Shown: positions 23,010 through 31,473, counted from the stretch's first letter. The stretch is 64,000 nt of DNA from Candidatus Aenigmatarchaeota archaeon (GCA_016198685.1 JACQID010000006.1:62001-126000); one strand, 5' to 3'. Numbers and translations: made by a program. The notes: generated by a model not told the origin, from the sequence alone.

Positions 23010-24535
23010 ACACGGGCAAATACGCAGAAGCTGTAGGCAGGGGCACGTTCCTCATATTCATATTTTCCATGGCCGCCGCCGCGATAGGATACGGCTTCCG
23101 GATATTCCTTTCACGATCGCTCACGGTGGACGAGTTTGGTCTTTTTTACAGCGTTGTTGCATTCATTGCGACGATTGGAGTTTTCCGCGAACTTGGCCTT
23201 GCAACTTCGCTTGTAAAATACATATCTGAACTGAAATCAAAACAGGATTTTGCAAGAATAAAATCTTCGATAATCATGGTATTCCTTGCGCAGACTATAC
23301 TTAGCGTGATCATATTTACGCCGTTGATATTCCTCTCGGACATTCTGGCCTCGCAATATTTTGGCATGCCGCAAGCCTCTGCAGTCCTGTTCTTCCTTCT
23401 GATAGAGGCCATCGTGAACATGGGCATATATTCTGCCGTTTTCCAAGGCATGCAAAAATTCAGGATATTCGGCCTTATAGAAATATTCAGGGTATCTATA
23501 TTATTTGCATTCGCGATTCCTCTGGTTTCCAACGGGGCAGCGGGCATAGCCCTTGCGCAGCTTCTGACGACAGTCGCCATGAACATCATTTTTGTCGGCA
23601 TCGCCCTCAAGGAAATGCCGTTCCTTGGACCGGCGAAATTCGTCCTTGACACGACGCTTCTGAAGAATATATTCAAATTCGGACTGACCCTTTGGCTTGG
23701 AAATATAATTGTCATGCTTGTGAGCAGGCTTGACGTGATATTCATCACCTATTTCCGCGTCTTGAAAGAAGTTGCATGGTACAATGTTTCGCTTCCTACT
23801 GCTATGCTGCTCACGACGTTTTCCGCGGCAGTAAATAACACTCTTTATCCTACCGTTGCAGAACTCTGGTCCAAGGGAAGGAAGGAAGACGTGGCAAAGG
23901 GAATGGAATCTGTCATCAAATTCTTTTTTGTCCTCATGCTCCCGCCGGCTCTTCTATTTCTTGCCTATCCGGATATCATAATACGCATACTCTTCGGTGA
24001 ATCATATCTTCCGGCGGCATTGTCACTTCAAGTGTTGTCAATCGGCATGTTATTCTCTTCCATATCCTCAATATTTCTCGGAGTAATCAACGGAATAGGC
24101 AGTCCCGGCATGAATGCCAAAGTCGTTTCCGTAGTCGCTGGGGCAAACTTTGTGTTGAACCTGCTGCTCGTGCCTTTATACGGTCTTGACGGAGCCGCAG
24201 TGGCAACTGCAATTTCATTTGGCATAATGTTCCTCATGACGTTCATATTTTTGAGAAACAGAATCAAGATGAGCATACGTTTCACGGACGTAGGAAGGAT
24301 ATTCCTTGGCGGGCTGCTCGCGTTGCTGGCAGTTGCGGCAGCAAAGCATGCGCTTGTAATCGAGGATGCGGTCATAGAGTCAGCGGTAACATTCATAATT
24401 GCCATGGCTTTCTATGTCGTTTATCTTGTCATGGCAAGGGTAATCGTAAAGAGCGATATTCAGCTTCTTGAAACGTCCGGCTTCCGCCTGCCTGCCGCAG
24501 CAAAGAAATTACTGCTTCGCATATTGAAAGATTAG
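22997..24535 (+). CDS. Wzx-type polysaccharide flippase (MOP/MATE superfamily)
   Basis: About 512 residues with 12-14 TM segments. The N-terminal F-L-S-R-S-L-T-V-D-E-F-G-L-F segment and R-E-L-G-L-A-T-S-L-V-K-Y are typical of Wzx/RfbX O-unit flippases, which move lipid-linked glycans across the membrane. There is no ATG near the N-terminus. TTG at 22997 is preferred because GAGGAG sits 7 nt upstream; another in-frame TTG lies at 22973. It overlaps the preceding GT2 gene by 13 nt. Co-location with GTs and STT3 supports lipid-linked oligosaccharide export. Confidence 0.88.
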   Translation: MEGIDTGKYAEAVGRGTFLIFIFSMAAAAIGYGFRIFLSRSLTVDEFGLFYSVVAFIATIGVFRELGLATSLVKYISELKSKQDFARIKSSIIMVFLAQTILSVIIFTPLIFLSDILASQYFGMPQASAVLFFLLIEAIVNMGIYSAVFQGMQKFRIFGLIEIFRVSILFAFAIPLVSNGAAGIALAQLLTTVAMNIIFVGIALKEMPFLGPAKFVLDTTLLKNIFKFGLTLWLGNIIVMLVSRLDVIFITYFRVLKEVAWYNVSLPTAMLLTTFSAAVNNTLYPTVAELWSKGRKEDVAKGMESVIKFFFVLMLPPALLFLAYPDIIIRILFGESYLPAALSLQVLSIGMLFSSISSIFLGVINGIGSPGMNAKVVSVVAGANFVLNLLLVPLYGLDGAAVATAISFGIMFLMTFIFLRNRIKMSIRFTDVGRIFLGGLLALLAVAAAKHALVIEDAVIESAVTFIIAMAFYVVYLVMARVIVKSDIQLLETSGFRLPAAAKKLLLRILKD

Positions 24536-25506
24536 TGCATCTTTTTTACGATGACATCAAATTTTTCCATTACCTGCTCCGGCGTTATGGTCTTTATGCA
24601 TCTCATGTCGCCGTAATGGCAGTAATTGTCATTGCATCTTGTGTTGCAGAATTGCCTTCCGCCCATGCAGGTTGCTTTGGAGTTGTGAGGATTCCATTCC
24701 GGCAATGAAGGGCCATTGAGGGCGATTTGCGGCTTGGCCAAAGCCGCTGCCACATGCATGGGCCCGCCGTTTATGGAAATAAACACATCACACTGATTTA
24801 TCGCGCATGTGAGGCCATCCATGCCGGTTTTGCCGACAAGATTGACTACGTCGCCCGCTTCCCGTTCGATGTATTGTGCCCTGAGAGCGTTATCCTTGCC
24901 GCCTAAAAGAAGAATAGTTGATGGATATTTTTTCTTGATCATTTTTATCAAAGAAACCCAGCCTTCGTCGTTCCATGCCCTGCAAAGATTGTCATCCTTG
25001 CCTGCGTTTATTCCGACTACTATGCCTCGGGTTTTAATTTTCTCGCACTTCTCGGGAACGGGCATTTCCATTTTCCCATCGCTTTTTATGCCAAGCTTTT
25101 CTAATACCCGAGCTTCGAGTTCAACTGCATCTCCGCCCGTCTCAACAGCTACGTTATAGAGAGACGATGCTGCGTTTCTTGGGTTCCTGTAGCTGGCAGT
25201 TAAAGACGCTCCGAGGAGTAGTGATAAAACAGAAGACATGAAAGTATTGGGAAATCCATCTATAACAATGTCGAGTTTCTGGGACCGAATCTTAGCAAGA
25301 TTCCGCAAGCCGGAGGCGCTGAAGTTTATTATGACGTCCTCGTCTATGTAAGGCGAGGATTTGAGAAGTTGTACGCCGCTGCCACTGTAATTATGCACAA
25401 GATATATCTTGCTGTCCGGCCATTTTTTCTTGAGACTGCGCAGCATGGGAATTCCGGTAAGAATATCGCCCATGCTTGAGCCTTTGATCACGGCTATCTT
25501 TTTCAT
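24532..25506 (-). CDS. GT9 (heptosyltransferase-like) glycosyltransferase with C-terminal Cys cluster
   Basis: 324 residues, GT-B fold. K-G-S-S-M-G-D-I-L at the N-terminus and I-S-I-N-G-G-P-M-H-V-A-A-A at about 245-257 are the ADP-heptose:LPS heptosyltransferase signatures. The C-terminus has four cysteines (C-N-T-R-C ... C-H-Y-G-D-M-R-C), which may be structural. Archaea lack LPS, so the acceptor is likely a surface glycan. It overlaps the upstream GT9 gene by 4 nt in a two-gene operon and overlaps the flippase 3' end by 4 nt. Confidence 0.85.
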   Translation of the reverse strand: MKKIAVIKGSSMGDILTGIPMLRSLKKKWPDSKIYLVHNYSGSGVQLLKSSPYIDEDVIINFSASGLRNLAKIRSQKLDIVIDGFPNTFMSSVLSLLLGASLTASYRNPRNAASSLYNVAVETGGDAVELEARVLEKLGIKSDGKMEMPVPEKCEKIKTRGIVVGINAGKDDNLCRAWNDEGWVSLIKMIKKKYPSTILLLGGKDNALRAQYIEREAGDVVNLVGKTGMDGLTCAINQCDVFISINGGPMHVAAALAKPQIALNGPSLPEWNPHNSKATCMGGRQFCNTRCNDNYCHYGDMRCIKTITPEQVMEKFDVIVKKMH

Positions 25507-26504
25507 AGGATCGCTTCAAGCTTATTCATAACTTCTTCAGGGATTATCTCTGATGTGAGAGGATGATTAGAGCAGTATTTTCCGTAAAGTTCGCATTTAG
25601 TGCAATCACTGCCTCTCCACAGCCATGCCGATTTGCCGTTTAGCGGAGCCTTTCTTCTTGGATCGGTAGGCCCGAATATTGATACAACCGGTATGCCCAC
25701 GGCACTCGCGATATGCATCAAGCCTGAATCGCCCGTTACAATCGCATCACACACGCTCAAGATTGCTGCAGCCTCTTTTATTGTCGTCTCGCCTGCAAGG
25801 TTCTGGACATTCCTGCCGGCAATGTTGCCCGCCTTGCCAAGGCATACAATCTTCCAGTCCTTGGAGCTTGCCATCTCCGCCAGTCTCGCAAAGTTTTCAA
25901 ATGGCCAGTTTCTTGGAGATGCATCCTGGCCGGGATTGCCTCCACCGAGTGCAAATGCAAGAAGTTTTCCGGTTCCGGCTCTTCTTCTTACCTGTCCTGC
26001 CAGTTTTTTGTCTTCTTGTGAAATAGCAATTCTCATATCTGTGCTGCAGTTTTCTTTTGTGAAATAGGCTAGAAGGTCAATATAATATTGGATTTCATGT
26101 TTTACCCTTTCGTATATCACAGTCTTTGTAAGGAATATGCCTTCCCAGCCTCTCGCGAATCCGATTCTTTCCGGTATACCGCAAGCACGGGCAAAGAAAC
26201 CTGCAATCCAGGATTTGTCCATGACAAAGCACATATCAAATTCTTCTTCTATTATGCGGGCGCGAAGTTTTTTGAAAAGGGAGATTTTTTTGAGAAATGA
26301 GCCTCGAAACAACGCATCCTGGTCGAATGCTATTATGCGATCAACATCCGGATTATCCTCCAGTATTCCGGCACTCCATTTGCCCGTGATATAGCAGATT
26401 TCAGCTCCCGGAAAGGTCCTTCTCAGGCACGCAAGAAAAGGCGTAGTCATAAGCACATCGCCTATAGCGCCTGATTTTATGACCGCTATTTTATTGTAAG
26501 CCAT
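25503..26504 (-). CDS. GT9 (heptosyltransferase-like) glycosyltransferase
   Basis: 333 residues from the ATG at 26504, giving the MAYNKIAVIKSGAIGDVL start of GT9; longer in-frame starts would run into the divergent RHH gene. V-T-G-D-S-G-L-M-H-I-A-S-A and F-G-P-T-D-P-R-R-K-A-P in the C-terminal domain are the donor-site signature. A C-T-K-C-E-L-Y-G-K-Y-C cluster follows. First gene of a GT9 pair, divergent from the RHH-nucleotidyltransferase gene, whose palindromic promoter region may control both. Confidence 0.87.
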   Translation of the reverse strand: MAYNKIAVIKSGAIGDVLMTTPFLACLRRTFPGAEICYITGKWSAGILEDNPDVDRIIAFDQDALFRGSFLKKISLFKKLRARIIEEEFDMCFVMDKSWIAGFFARACGIPERIGFARGWEGIFLTKTVIYERVKHEIQYYIDLLAYFTKENCSTDMRIAISQEDKKLAGQVRRRAGTGKLLAFALGGGNPGQDASPRNWPFENFARLAEMASSKDWKIVCLGKAGNIAGRNVQNLAGETTIKEAAAILSVCDAIVTGDSGLMHIASAVGIPVVSIFGPTDPRRKAPLNGKSAWLWRGSDCTKCELYGKYCSNHPLTSEIIPEEVMNKLEAIL

Positions 26505-26532
26505 TATCACACGAACATAATCAATACGAAAA

Positions 26533-26566
26533 CAATTTAAGTATGAAATATGCATACTTCGTATGC
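26533..26566 (+). promoter_or_regulatory. TATA element with overlapping palindromes, putative RHH operator
   Basis: The TATA-like CAATTTAAGT at 26533-26542 lies about 25 nt before the ATG at 26563. GTATG (26541-26545) pairs with CATAC (26553-26557), and GCATAC (26552-26557) pairs with GTATGC (26561-26566) around TTC. The three half-sites run from the TATA element through the start codon of a gene encoding an RHH DNA-binding protein. Binding there would block transcription. Confidence 0.6.
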
Positions 26567-27330
26567 GCAAGCAAAAAATAGCCATTTCTTTGAGCAAAGA
26601 GCTCTTGGAGAATATAGACCGCAGTGTTGATGGAAAAAGTGTTCGAAGCAGGAGCCAGTATATAGAAACCATGATCAGAAAAGGTATGGAATCGCAGAGT
26701 GCGCAAATGGCCGTAATAATGCTAAGGAAAGAGCATCACTCTGTTGCCCTATCACGATTCAAGAATGGTACTCTGCTTTCTTCACAGGCCGATTTTCTAT
26801 CCAGACACGGCGTATCGGAAATACTCATAGTCACCCAGAAAGGGCCTCAGCTGGCAGAGCTTGAAGCCTATGCGCAGCGTATGGAACACCCGGCAAAAAC
26901 AATAGTCACGGATAAACCCGGAAACGCGGATGCGCTGAAATTAGTAAGGGATCGCATGGATTCAAATTTTGTTGTTCTTTCCGGTGATGTATATAACGAC
27001 TTCGATCTGAAGAAAATGATGGAGAAGCATGCCCAGAAAGGCGTAATGATGACGATGGCGCTCATGAGCAGGGCATCGCCTTCGAAATACGGAAACGTGA
27101 TACTTGATGGCGATATGGTTGTCAGCTTTCAGGAGAAACCGTCATCGGCGGTTTCGCATCTTGTTAACGCAGGCCTTTACGTTTTCAGCCCGGCTGTGTT
27201 CAGTGCCATGGAAGGATGCCATTTCTTGGAGAAGGAACTTTTCCCCAAGCTGGCTTCCATGAGGCAGCTTACAGGCTACTTCACTATGGGCGACTATTAC
27301 CACGCCCAAGAAGCTTCGCCGCGGCCCTGA
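26563..27330 (+). CDS. Ribbon-helix-helix domain fused to a degenerate sugar-nucleotidyltransferase domain
   Basis: 255 residues. Residues 3-45 form an RHH (CopG/Arc type) DNA-binding domain: strand K-I-A-I-S-L-S, helix K-E-L-L-E-N-I, turn, helix S-R-S-Q-Y-I-E-T-M-I. From about 48 the chain follows the nucleotidyltransferase Rossmann fold: H-G-V-S-E-I-L-I-V-T, V-V-L-S-G-D-V-Y-N-D-F-D, F-Q-E-K-P, N-A-G-L-Y-V-F-S-P. The catalytic G-G-x-G-T-R-L-R-P-L-T loop is absent (R-K-E-H-H-S-V-A-L-S instead), so catalysis is unlikely and ligand sensing is more plausible (inference). It is convergent with, and overlaps by 47 nt, the next GT9 gene. Confidence 0.8.
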   Translation: MRKQKIAISLSKELLENIDRSVDGKSVRSRSQYIETMIRKGMESQSAQMAVIMLRKEHHSVALSRFKNGTLLSSQADFLSRHGVSEILIVTQKGPQLAELEAYAQRMEHPAKTIVTDKPGNADALKLVRDRMDSNFVVLSGDVYNDFDLKKMMEKHAQKGVMMTMALMSRASPSKYGNVILDGDMVVSFQEKPSSAVSHLVNAGLYVFSPAVFSAMEGCHFLEKELFPKLASMRQLTGYFTMGDYYHAQEASPRP

Positions 27331-28456
27331 CAACTTCCTGAACGGTTATTTTGTTCACGTCATATTCGGGCTTATATTTTTCGGGGAATCGCGCTTCGAA
27401 CGGTTTTATATATGGTTCTTCAGGACCTTTGTAAAGGCCAATGCAGTCTCGTCCATATGGCCCGTAAAGTTCAGGTTTATTGGGGCCAAACAATCCTATT
27501 GTAGGCACTTTCATGGCAGATGCAAGATGCATCGGGCCGGAATCGTTTGCCACAAAGAGCGACATTTTTTCCATGCATGCGGCAAGAGTTTCAAGGTCGA
27601 TTTTGCCAGCAAGATTAATGGGATTGCTCTTCATAAGCTTTTCGACTTTTGATGCGGCTTGGGTGTCCAGTCTTCCCCCTATTATGGCAATTGTGGCGTT
27701 GTGCTTTGATGCGAGCGTATCGGCGAGCTTTGCAAAATTATTTTCATTCCATCTGCGTATCTTAGACGAAGAAGAAGATCCTGCATGGATGCCGATAATT
27801 CTGCCTTTAGGAAGAATATTATTTGCACTGGATTTGGCTTTAGCCGAAACTTTAAGCTTGACGAGCGCCGTCGGGTCATGCGCACGCACAAGGAACCGTG
27901 CAAGATTCATGAAATTATGAACAGCATGCATTTTTTGAGGTCTTGCACTTTCTGTGTAAAGAATCTTCCTGCTGGAAAAGCCTATGCGTTTTGAGGCTCT
28001 GGTAAGGGCTGAAAACGAGGCGCTCATGTAAGCGAAAGGCTCGAAATCAACGCAGACTGAGAATCCTTTTGCAAGAGTGACCATAGTCTTTATGATGTTT
28101 ATAGGATTTCCATAATCAAGTACGATAATCCGGTCAGCGATACCGGAAAGCTCGAATACTGCAGCGTTGTTTTTGGTACACAGAACCGTTATCTCATGGT
28201 CATGCATGCCTTTGCGAATTGCTGCGAGCGCCGGCAGCATATCCAAAGTGTCGCCAAGTGCCCAGAATTTTATTGCAAGTATGCGCTTTTTGCGGCTCTT
28301 TGGAAGTAACGTAAATATCCATGACACGCCATAAAATAGCCGTCCAATCGTACCGTCCAGAAGCCGGAGGAAACCGCCCTGCATAGGAATATCCTTGCGC
28401 CGCCAGAGCTTTAAATCCCTGCCGAGGGGGTTTATCGCAGGACGATATTTGTACAT
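27284..28456 (-). CDS. GT9 (heptosyltransferase-like) glycosyltransferase with N-terminal extension
   Basis: 390 residues, about 50 more than its GT9 neighbours. The extension includes a hydrophobic patch (F-Y-G-V-S-W-I-F-T-L-L) that may contact the membrane. Signature motifs: K-F-W-A-L-G-D-T-L-D near residue 65, A-G-S-S-S-S-S-K-I-R-R-W near 225, and V-A-N-D-S-G-P-M-H-L-A-S-A near 305. An internal ATG at 28384 is a possible alternative start. It overlaps the RHH-nucleotidyltransferase gene at the 3' end. Confidence 0.85.
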   Translation of the reverse strand: MYKYRPAINPLGRDLKLWRRKDIPMQGGFLRLLDGTIGRLFYGVSWIFTLLPKSRKKRILAIKFWALGDTLDMLPALAAIRKGMHDHEITVLCTKNNAAVFELSGIADRIIVLDYGNPINIIKTMVTLAKGFSVCVDFEPFAYMSASFSALTRASKRIGFSSRKILYTESARPQKMHAVHNFMNLARFLVRAHDPTALVKLKVSAKAKSSANNILPKGRIIGIHAGSSSSSKIRRWNENNFAKLADTLASKHNATIAIIGGRLDTQAASKVEKLMKSNPINLAGKIDLETLAACMEKMSLFVANDSGPMHLASAMKVPTIGLFGPNKPELYGPYGRDCIGLYKGPEEPYIKPFEARFPEKYKPEYDVNKITVQEVVRAAAKLLGRGNSRP

Positions 28457-28475
28457 CCTATGGAAATAATTCAGT

Positions 28476-28488
28476 CTTCGGTCCGAAG
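28476..28488. promoter_or_regulatory. Perfect dyad CTTCGG-T-CCGAAG between divergent genes
   Basis: A 13-nt perfect palindrome with a single central base, just before an AT-rich TATA-like stretch (28490-28500). It is placed to control the plus-strand epimerase gene, the divergent GT9 gene, or both. No regulator is assigned. Confidence 0.4.
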
Positions 28489-28540
28489 TATTTATATTTT
28501 GCAGGAAGAAGTGTATGAGTTACTTACGAGGAATCGATAA

Positions 28541-29497
28541 ATGACTGTCATGGTTACCGGAGGATGCGGTTTCATAGGTAGCCATGTCATTGATATGCTA
28601 ATTTCAAAGGGATACAATGTCGAAGTTATAGGGCTCAAGTGCGATTTGCAGAATCTTCAAGGTGATGCGAGCAAGGTCAAATTTCACCGTACAGACATTC
28701 AGGACAGAAAAGCTGTAATGAGTGCCATAGGAAAGGATACAGAAGCAATACTTCATCTTGCCGCCTTGATAAACGTTGATGAATCGATAGATACCCCCGA
28801 ACCTTTCTGGAACGTGAATGTCCTTGGCACGTTCAACATGCTTGAAGCGGCAAGGCAAAGAAACATTCCGAAGCTCGTATTCATGGGTACCTGCGAAGTT
28901 TACGGAAACATACCCAAGGGTAGGGCAGATGAGAATCATCCTACCAATCCGTTATCTCCTTATGCCGCCAGCAAGTTTGCAGCTGAACGTTATCTTCTAT
29001 CTTATGCGACAACTTACGGCGATCAGCCAAATATTGCCATGATACGCGGTTTCAATCAGTACGGTCCGAGGCAGAACTCCGGAGCGAGAGGCGCTGTCAT
29101 AGCCAAATTCATGAACTGGATGCTTGACGGAAAAAAGCTTCAGATAAACGGCGACGGGGCACAGACCCGTGATTATGTATACGTGAAGGACACTGTTCGT
29201 GCAGTGGTTGCGGCTATGGAAAAGAAGGTTCCAAGCGGCGAGATATTCAACGCGGCGAGCGAACGTGATATAAGCATCCGCGAGATTGCAGAAAAAATAT
29301 GCGAGATAACAGGCAGAGACTTTGACAAAAGCGTGCAATTCAATCTAGGAAGACCCGGGGAACTCATGAGAAGCATAGGGTCTTCCGACAAGGCAAGAAA
29401 GATGCTTGGCTGGTCTCCGTCGGTAAGCATTGATGAAGGTCTTCGCATGACGTATGACTGGTACAAGCAGAACCGCGGCAAGTATGCGACTCGATAA
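28541..29497 (+). CDS. NAD-dependent sugar-nucleotide epimerase/dehydratase (extended SDR)
   Basis: 318 residues. T-G-G-C-G-F-I-G-S-H binds NAD; G-T-C-E-V-Y-G supplies the S/T position and Y-A-A-S-K the catalytic Tyr-Lys. Substrate segment F-N-Q-Y-G-P-R-Q-N-S-G follows. It reads as an epimerase or dehydratase of the UDP-glucose 4-epimerase/dTDP-glucose 4,6-dehydratase superfamily. C in place of D before E-V-Y-G argues against a typical RmlB. GAGG about 8 nt upstream supports the ATG at 28541. It ends head-on at the NUDIX-like gene. Confidence 0.85.
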   Translation: MTVMVTGGCGFIGSHVIDMLISKGYNVEVIGLKCDLQNLQGDASKVKFHRTDIQDRKAVMSAIGKDTEAILHLAALINVDESIDTPEPFWNVNVLGTFNMLEAARQRNIPKLVFMGTCEVYGNIPKGRADENHPTNPLSPYAASKFAAERYLLSYATTYGDQPNIAMIRGFNQYGPRQNSGARGAVIAKFMNWMLDGKKLQINGDGAQTRDYVYVKDTVRAVVAAMEKKVPSGEIFNAASERDISIREIAEKICEITGRDFDKSVQFNLGRPGELMRSIGSSDKARKMLGWSPSVSIDEGLRMTYDWYKQNRGKYATR

Positions 29498-30157
29498 TTA
29501 CTTCTTGGATTCAAGAACGCTGTGCATTATAAGGGGCGTCCTGCCGATATCAAGCAGTTGATAATTCCTACCTTCATGGTATACGTGTCTTTCATTGATT
29601 ATTTTAGGGATATACTCAGGCTTTATGAAAACTATCGCAGTGTGTTCCCACGCATCTGTGTTCGGATAGCCGGCAGTGCGTATTGCCCGGCGCGCCTCGG
29701 CTTCAGGTGCGCCTTTGAGTTTTTCTCTTTGGTAAACATCGAATGCTTCCCTATGCAACTCCTGTACCTGCGCAGAGCTTCTGCCGGCGTTGGCGTGGAA
29801 AACAAAATTCACGCCTTTTGTTAATTCAGGATCTGTCTGCCAGCCGTAGAGCAAAACATTGTCCAATTCATCGCTTCTGATACCCAGTTCTTCGATCATT
29901 TCCTGCCACAAGCCATCGTAAAGAGGACTATCGGTATAGGGGATCGCTCCTGCCGGAGCTATGCAAGCGGCATCTCGCATGACATTTCCGCCGCGAATGC
30001 CAAAGACATATTCCGCATCTGCTGTCAGCGTAAGGCATGAAATGGAAGCAGGGATTCCATTGGCGTTTCCTCTGCGTATGGCCTGCATACGATAACTTGT
30101 TGCAGGCTCAAGCAGTATGGCTCCCGGGGTTATTTCAGAAGCGGGAACGCTTGACAT
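29498..30157 (-). CDS. NUDIX-like hydrolase, 3' part of a frameshifted gene
   Basis: 219 residues from an internal ATG. A NUDIX-box-like segment near residues 70-94 reads G-A-I-P-Y-T ... W-Q-E-M-I-E-E-L-G-I, with Q in place of the usual R of R-E-U-x-E-E-x-G-U. The fold beyond is unassigned. The same phase is open upstream of this ATG back to an A8 run at 30247-30254, where deleting one base joins it to a start at 30344 with a good TATA element. The functional gene was or is probably 29498-30344. Confidence 0.65.
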   Translation of the reverse strand: MSSVPASEITPGAILLEPATSYRMQAIRRGNANGIPASISCLTLTADAEYVFGIRGGNVMRDAACIAPAGAIPYTDSPLYDGLWQEMIEELGIRSDELDNVLLYGWQTDPELTKGVNFVFHANAGRSSAQVQELHREAFDVYQREKLKGAPEAEARRAIRTAGYPNTDAWEHTAIVFIKPEYIPKIINERHVYHEGRNYQLLDIGRTPLIMHSVLESKK

Positions 30158-30239
30158 GGCAACAACCTCTTTCCAATCCGGAAGGTAGATAGAATCAGAA
30201 TATTTTTCGTACTCTTCGAGAAGAAGCGAATGCGGGCTT

Positions 30240-30344
30240 TCAAGAGTTTTTTTTAATCGCCCTGACGTGCCCCTCGTTTAACGGCTCGTCGAGAAGACAT
30301 ATTTCCTGCTCCTTTCCGGAAAGGGTCGTTTGGGTCATGCGCAT
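30240..30344 (-). pseudogene. 5' fragment of the NUDIX-like gene, before an A8 frameshift
   Basis: ATG at 30344 opens a 34-codon frame ending in TGA at 30240-30242. It breaks at eight A (minus strand, 30247-30254). With seven A the frame continues into the NUDIX-like protein as A-I-K-K-T-L-E-S-P-H-S-L-L. A TATA element at 30364-30374 is 25 nt upstream of the ATG, marking this as the true 5' end. Causes could be a sequencing or assembly error, a recent mutation, or transcriptional slippage. Confidence 0.65.
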
Positions 30345-30363
30345 TTGATTGCATTGAAGTTTT

Positions 30364-30374
30364 GTATATTTAAA
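30364..30374 (-). promoter_or_regulatory. TATA box of the NUDIX-like gene
   Basis: On the minus strand CTTTAAATATA, centred 25 nt before the ATG at 30344. It supports a leaderless start at 30344. Confidence 0.5.
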
Positions 30375-30409
30375 GCTTCATGTTTTTGTTACCTATAAAT
30401 AGCGACATT

Positions 30410-31468
30410 TTACTTCTTGAGAAGCTCATTATAGAGGTCTTCGTACCTCTTTGCAAGCACGCGCCAATCGAAGCGTTTCATTGCATATTTCCTGCATTCT
30501 GCAGACATTCTTTTCACTATCGTGCGGTTTTTCTCGAGCTTAGCTATGATTTTGGCGGCGGTTTTAGGATTCCTGTCGGTGAAGAAGCCGACTTTTTCGT
30601 TTATCACATCGATTATGCCGCCTACTTTTGTTGCTATAAGCGGAAGGCCGCAGCTTAACGCCTCAAGCAATGTCCCCGGCATGCCTTCGGACTTAGATGT
30701 TGTTATGAATACGTCAGCAGCAGAATAGTAATTTTTCGCTTCCTCGTTCGGCAGCCTGCCCAGCTTAATGACGTTCTTGGCTTCCATGCTGCATAGAGGC
30801 TCTATTTCGCTTATGCCTATGAGAATGAAAATTACGGTTTTCGGAGACGCTGCAATGACATCACGGAGCATTTGCGGGTCTTTTATTGCGTCAGGCCTTG
30901 ACATGGCAAGCACTGCAAGCTTATTGCCTATGCCAAGTTTTTTTCGCAGGTCGCGCCTGACAGATTCCTTCCTCTGGAAAATTTCAGTATCGACACCATT
31001 GGGAATGATATCGATATCCTCTACGCCCAAATGACTATAGATGCCGTGAGATACAGAGGCAAGTGCCACGCTTTTGTCGGCCAGTGCTCCTGTTCTCCAC
31101 TCCTTGTCAAGGACGCCGCCGAAGGTATACACGCTTTTGGCGCCCCTGGTTTTCGCTGCGAGAAACGGCAGGAAAGAGTCCACGTAAAAGAAGCCATGAA
31201 CTATGTCATATTTGCGGGTAACTATTCGGGCGGCCGCGAACATGGAAAAGGTTAACATCATCGAGAGATATTTCAAATGGCGTATGGGCATAGGGATGTA
31301 AGGCAGCCTGATCACATTCACGCTGTCCTTGAAGCGGATGTTGCCCTCATTCGTATATATGTCGATTACATGGCCGGCCTCGGCAAGTTTATATGCAAGG
31401 CTCTTCGCGAGGGTCTCAGAGCCGCCTTCCCTTACGCCGGCCAAAAAATGTATCATTGCTATTCTCAT
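30410..31468 (-). CDS. GT4 glycosyltransferase
   Basis: 352 residues, GT-B fold. G-G-S-E-T-L-A near residue 15, I-P-N-G-V-D-T near 160, M-S-R-P-D-A-I-K-D-P near 190 and S-K-S-E-G-M-P-G-T-L-L-E-A near 260 are GT4 landmarks. The ATG at 31468 has GGTGA 5 nt upstream; GTG at 31477 and ATG at 31471 are alternatives. The start region overlaps the deacetylase stop, so the two form an operon. Confidence 0.88.
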   Translation of the reverse strand: MRIAMIHFLAGVREGGSETLAKSLAYKLAEAGHVIDIYTNEGNIRFKDSVNVIRLPYIPMPIRHLKYLSMMLTFSMFAAARIVTRKYDIVHGFFYVDSFLPFLAAKTRGAKSVYTFGGVLDKEWRTGALADKSVALASVSHGIYSHLGVEDIDIIPNGVDTEIFQRKESVRRDLRKKLGIGNKLAVLAMSRPDAIKDPQMLRDVIAASPKTVIFILIGISEIEPLCSMEAKNVIKLGRLPNEEAKNYYSAADVFITTSKSEGMPGTLLEALSCGLPLIATKVGGIIDVINEKVGFFTDRNPKTAAKIIAKLEKNRTIVKRMSAECRKYAMKRFDWRVLAKRYEDLYNELLKK

Positions 31469-31473
31469 CATGT

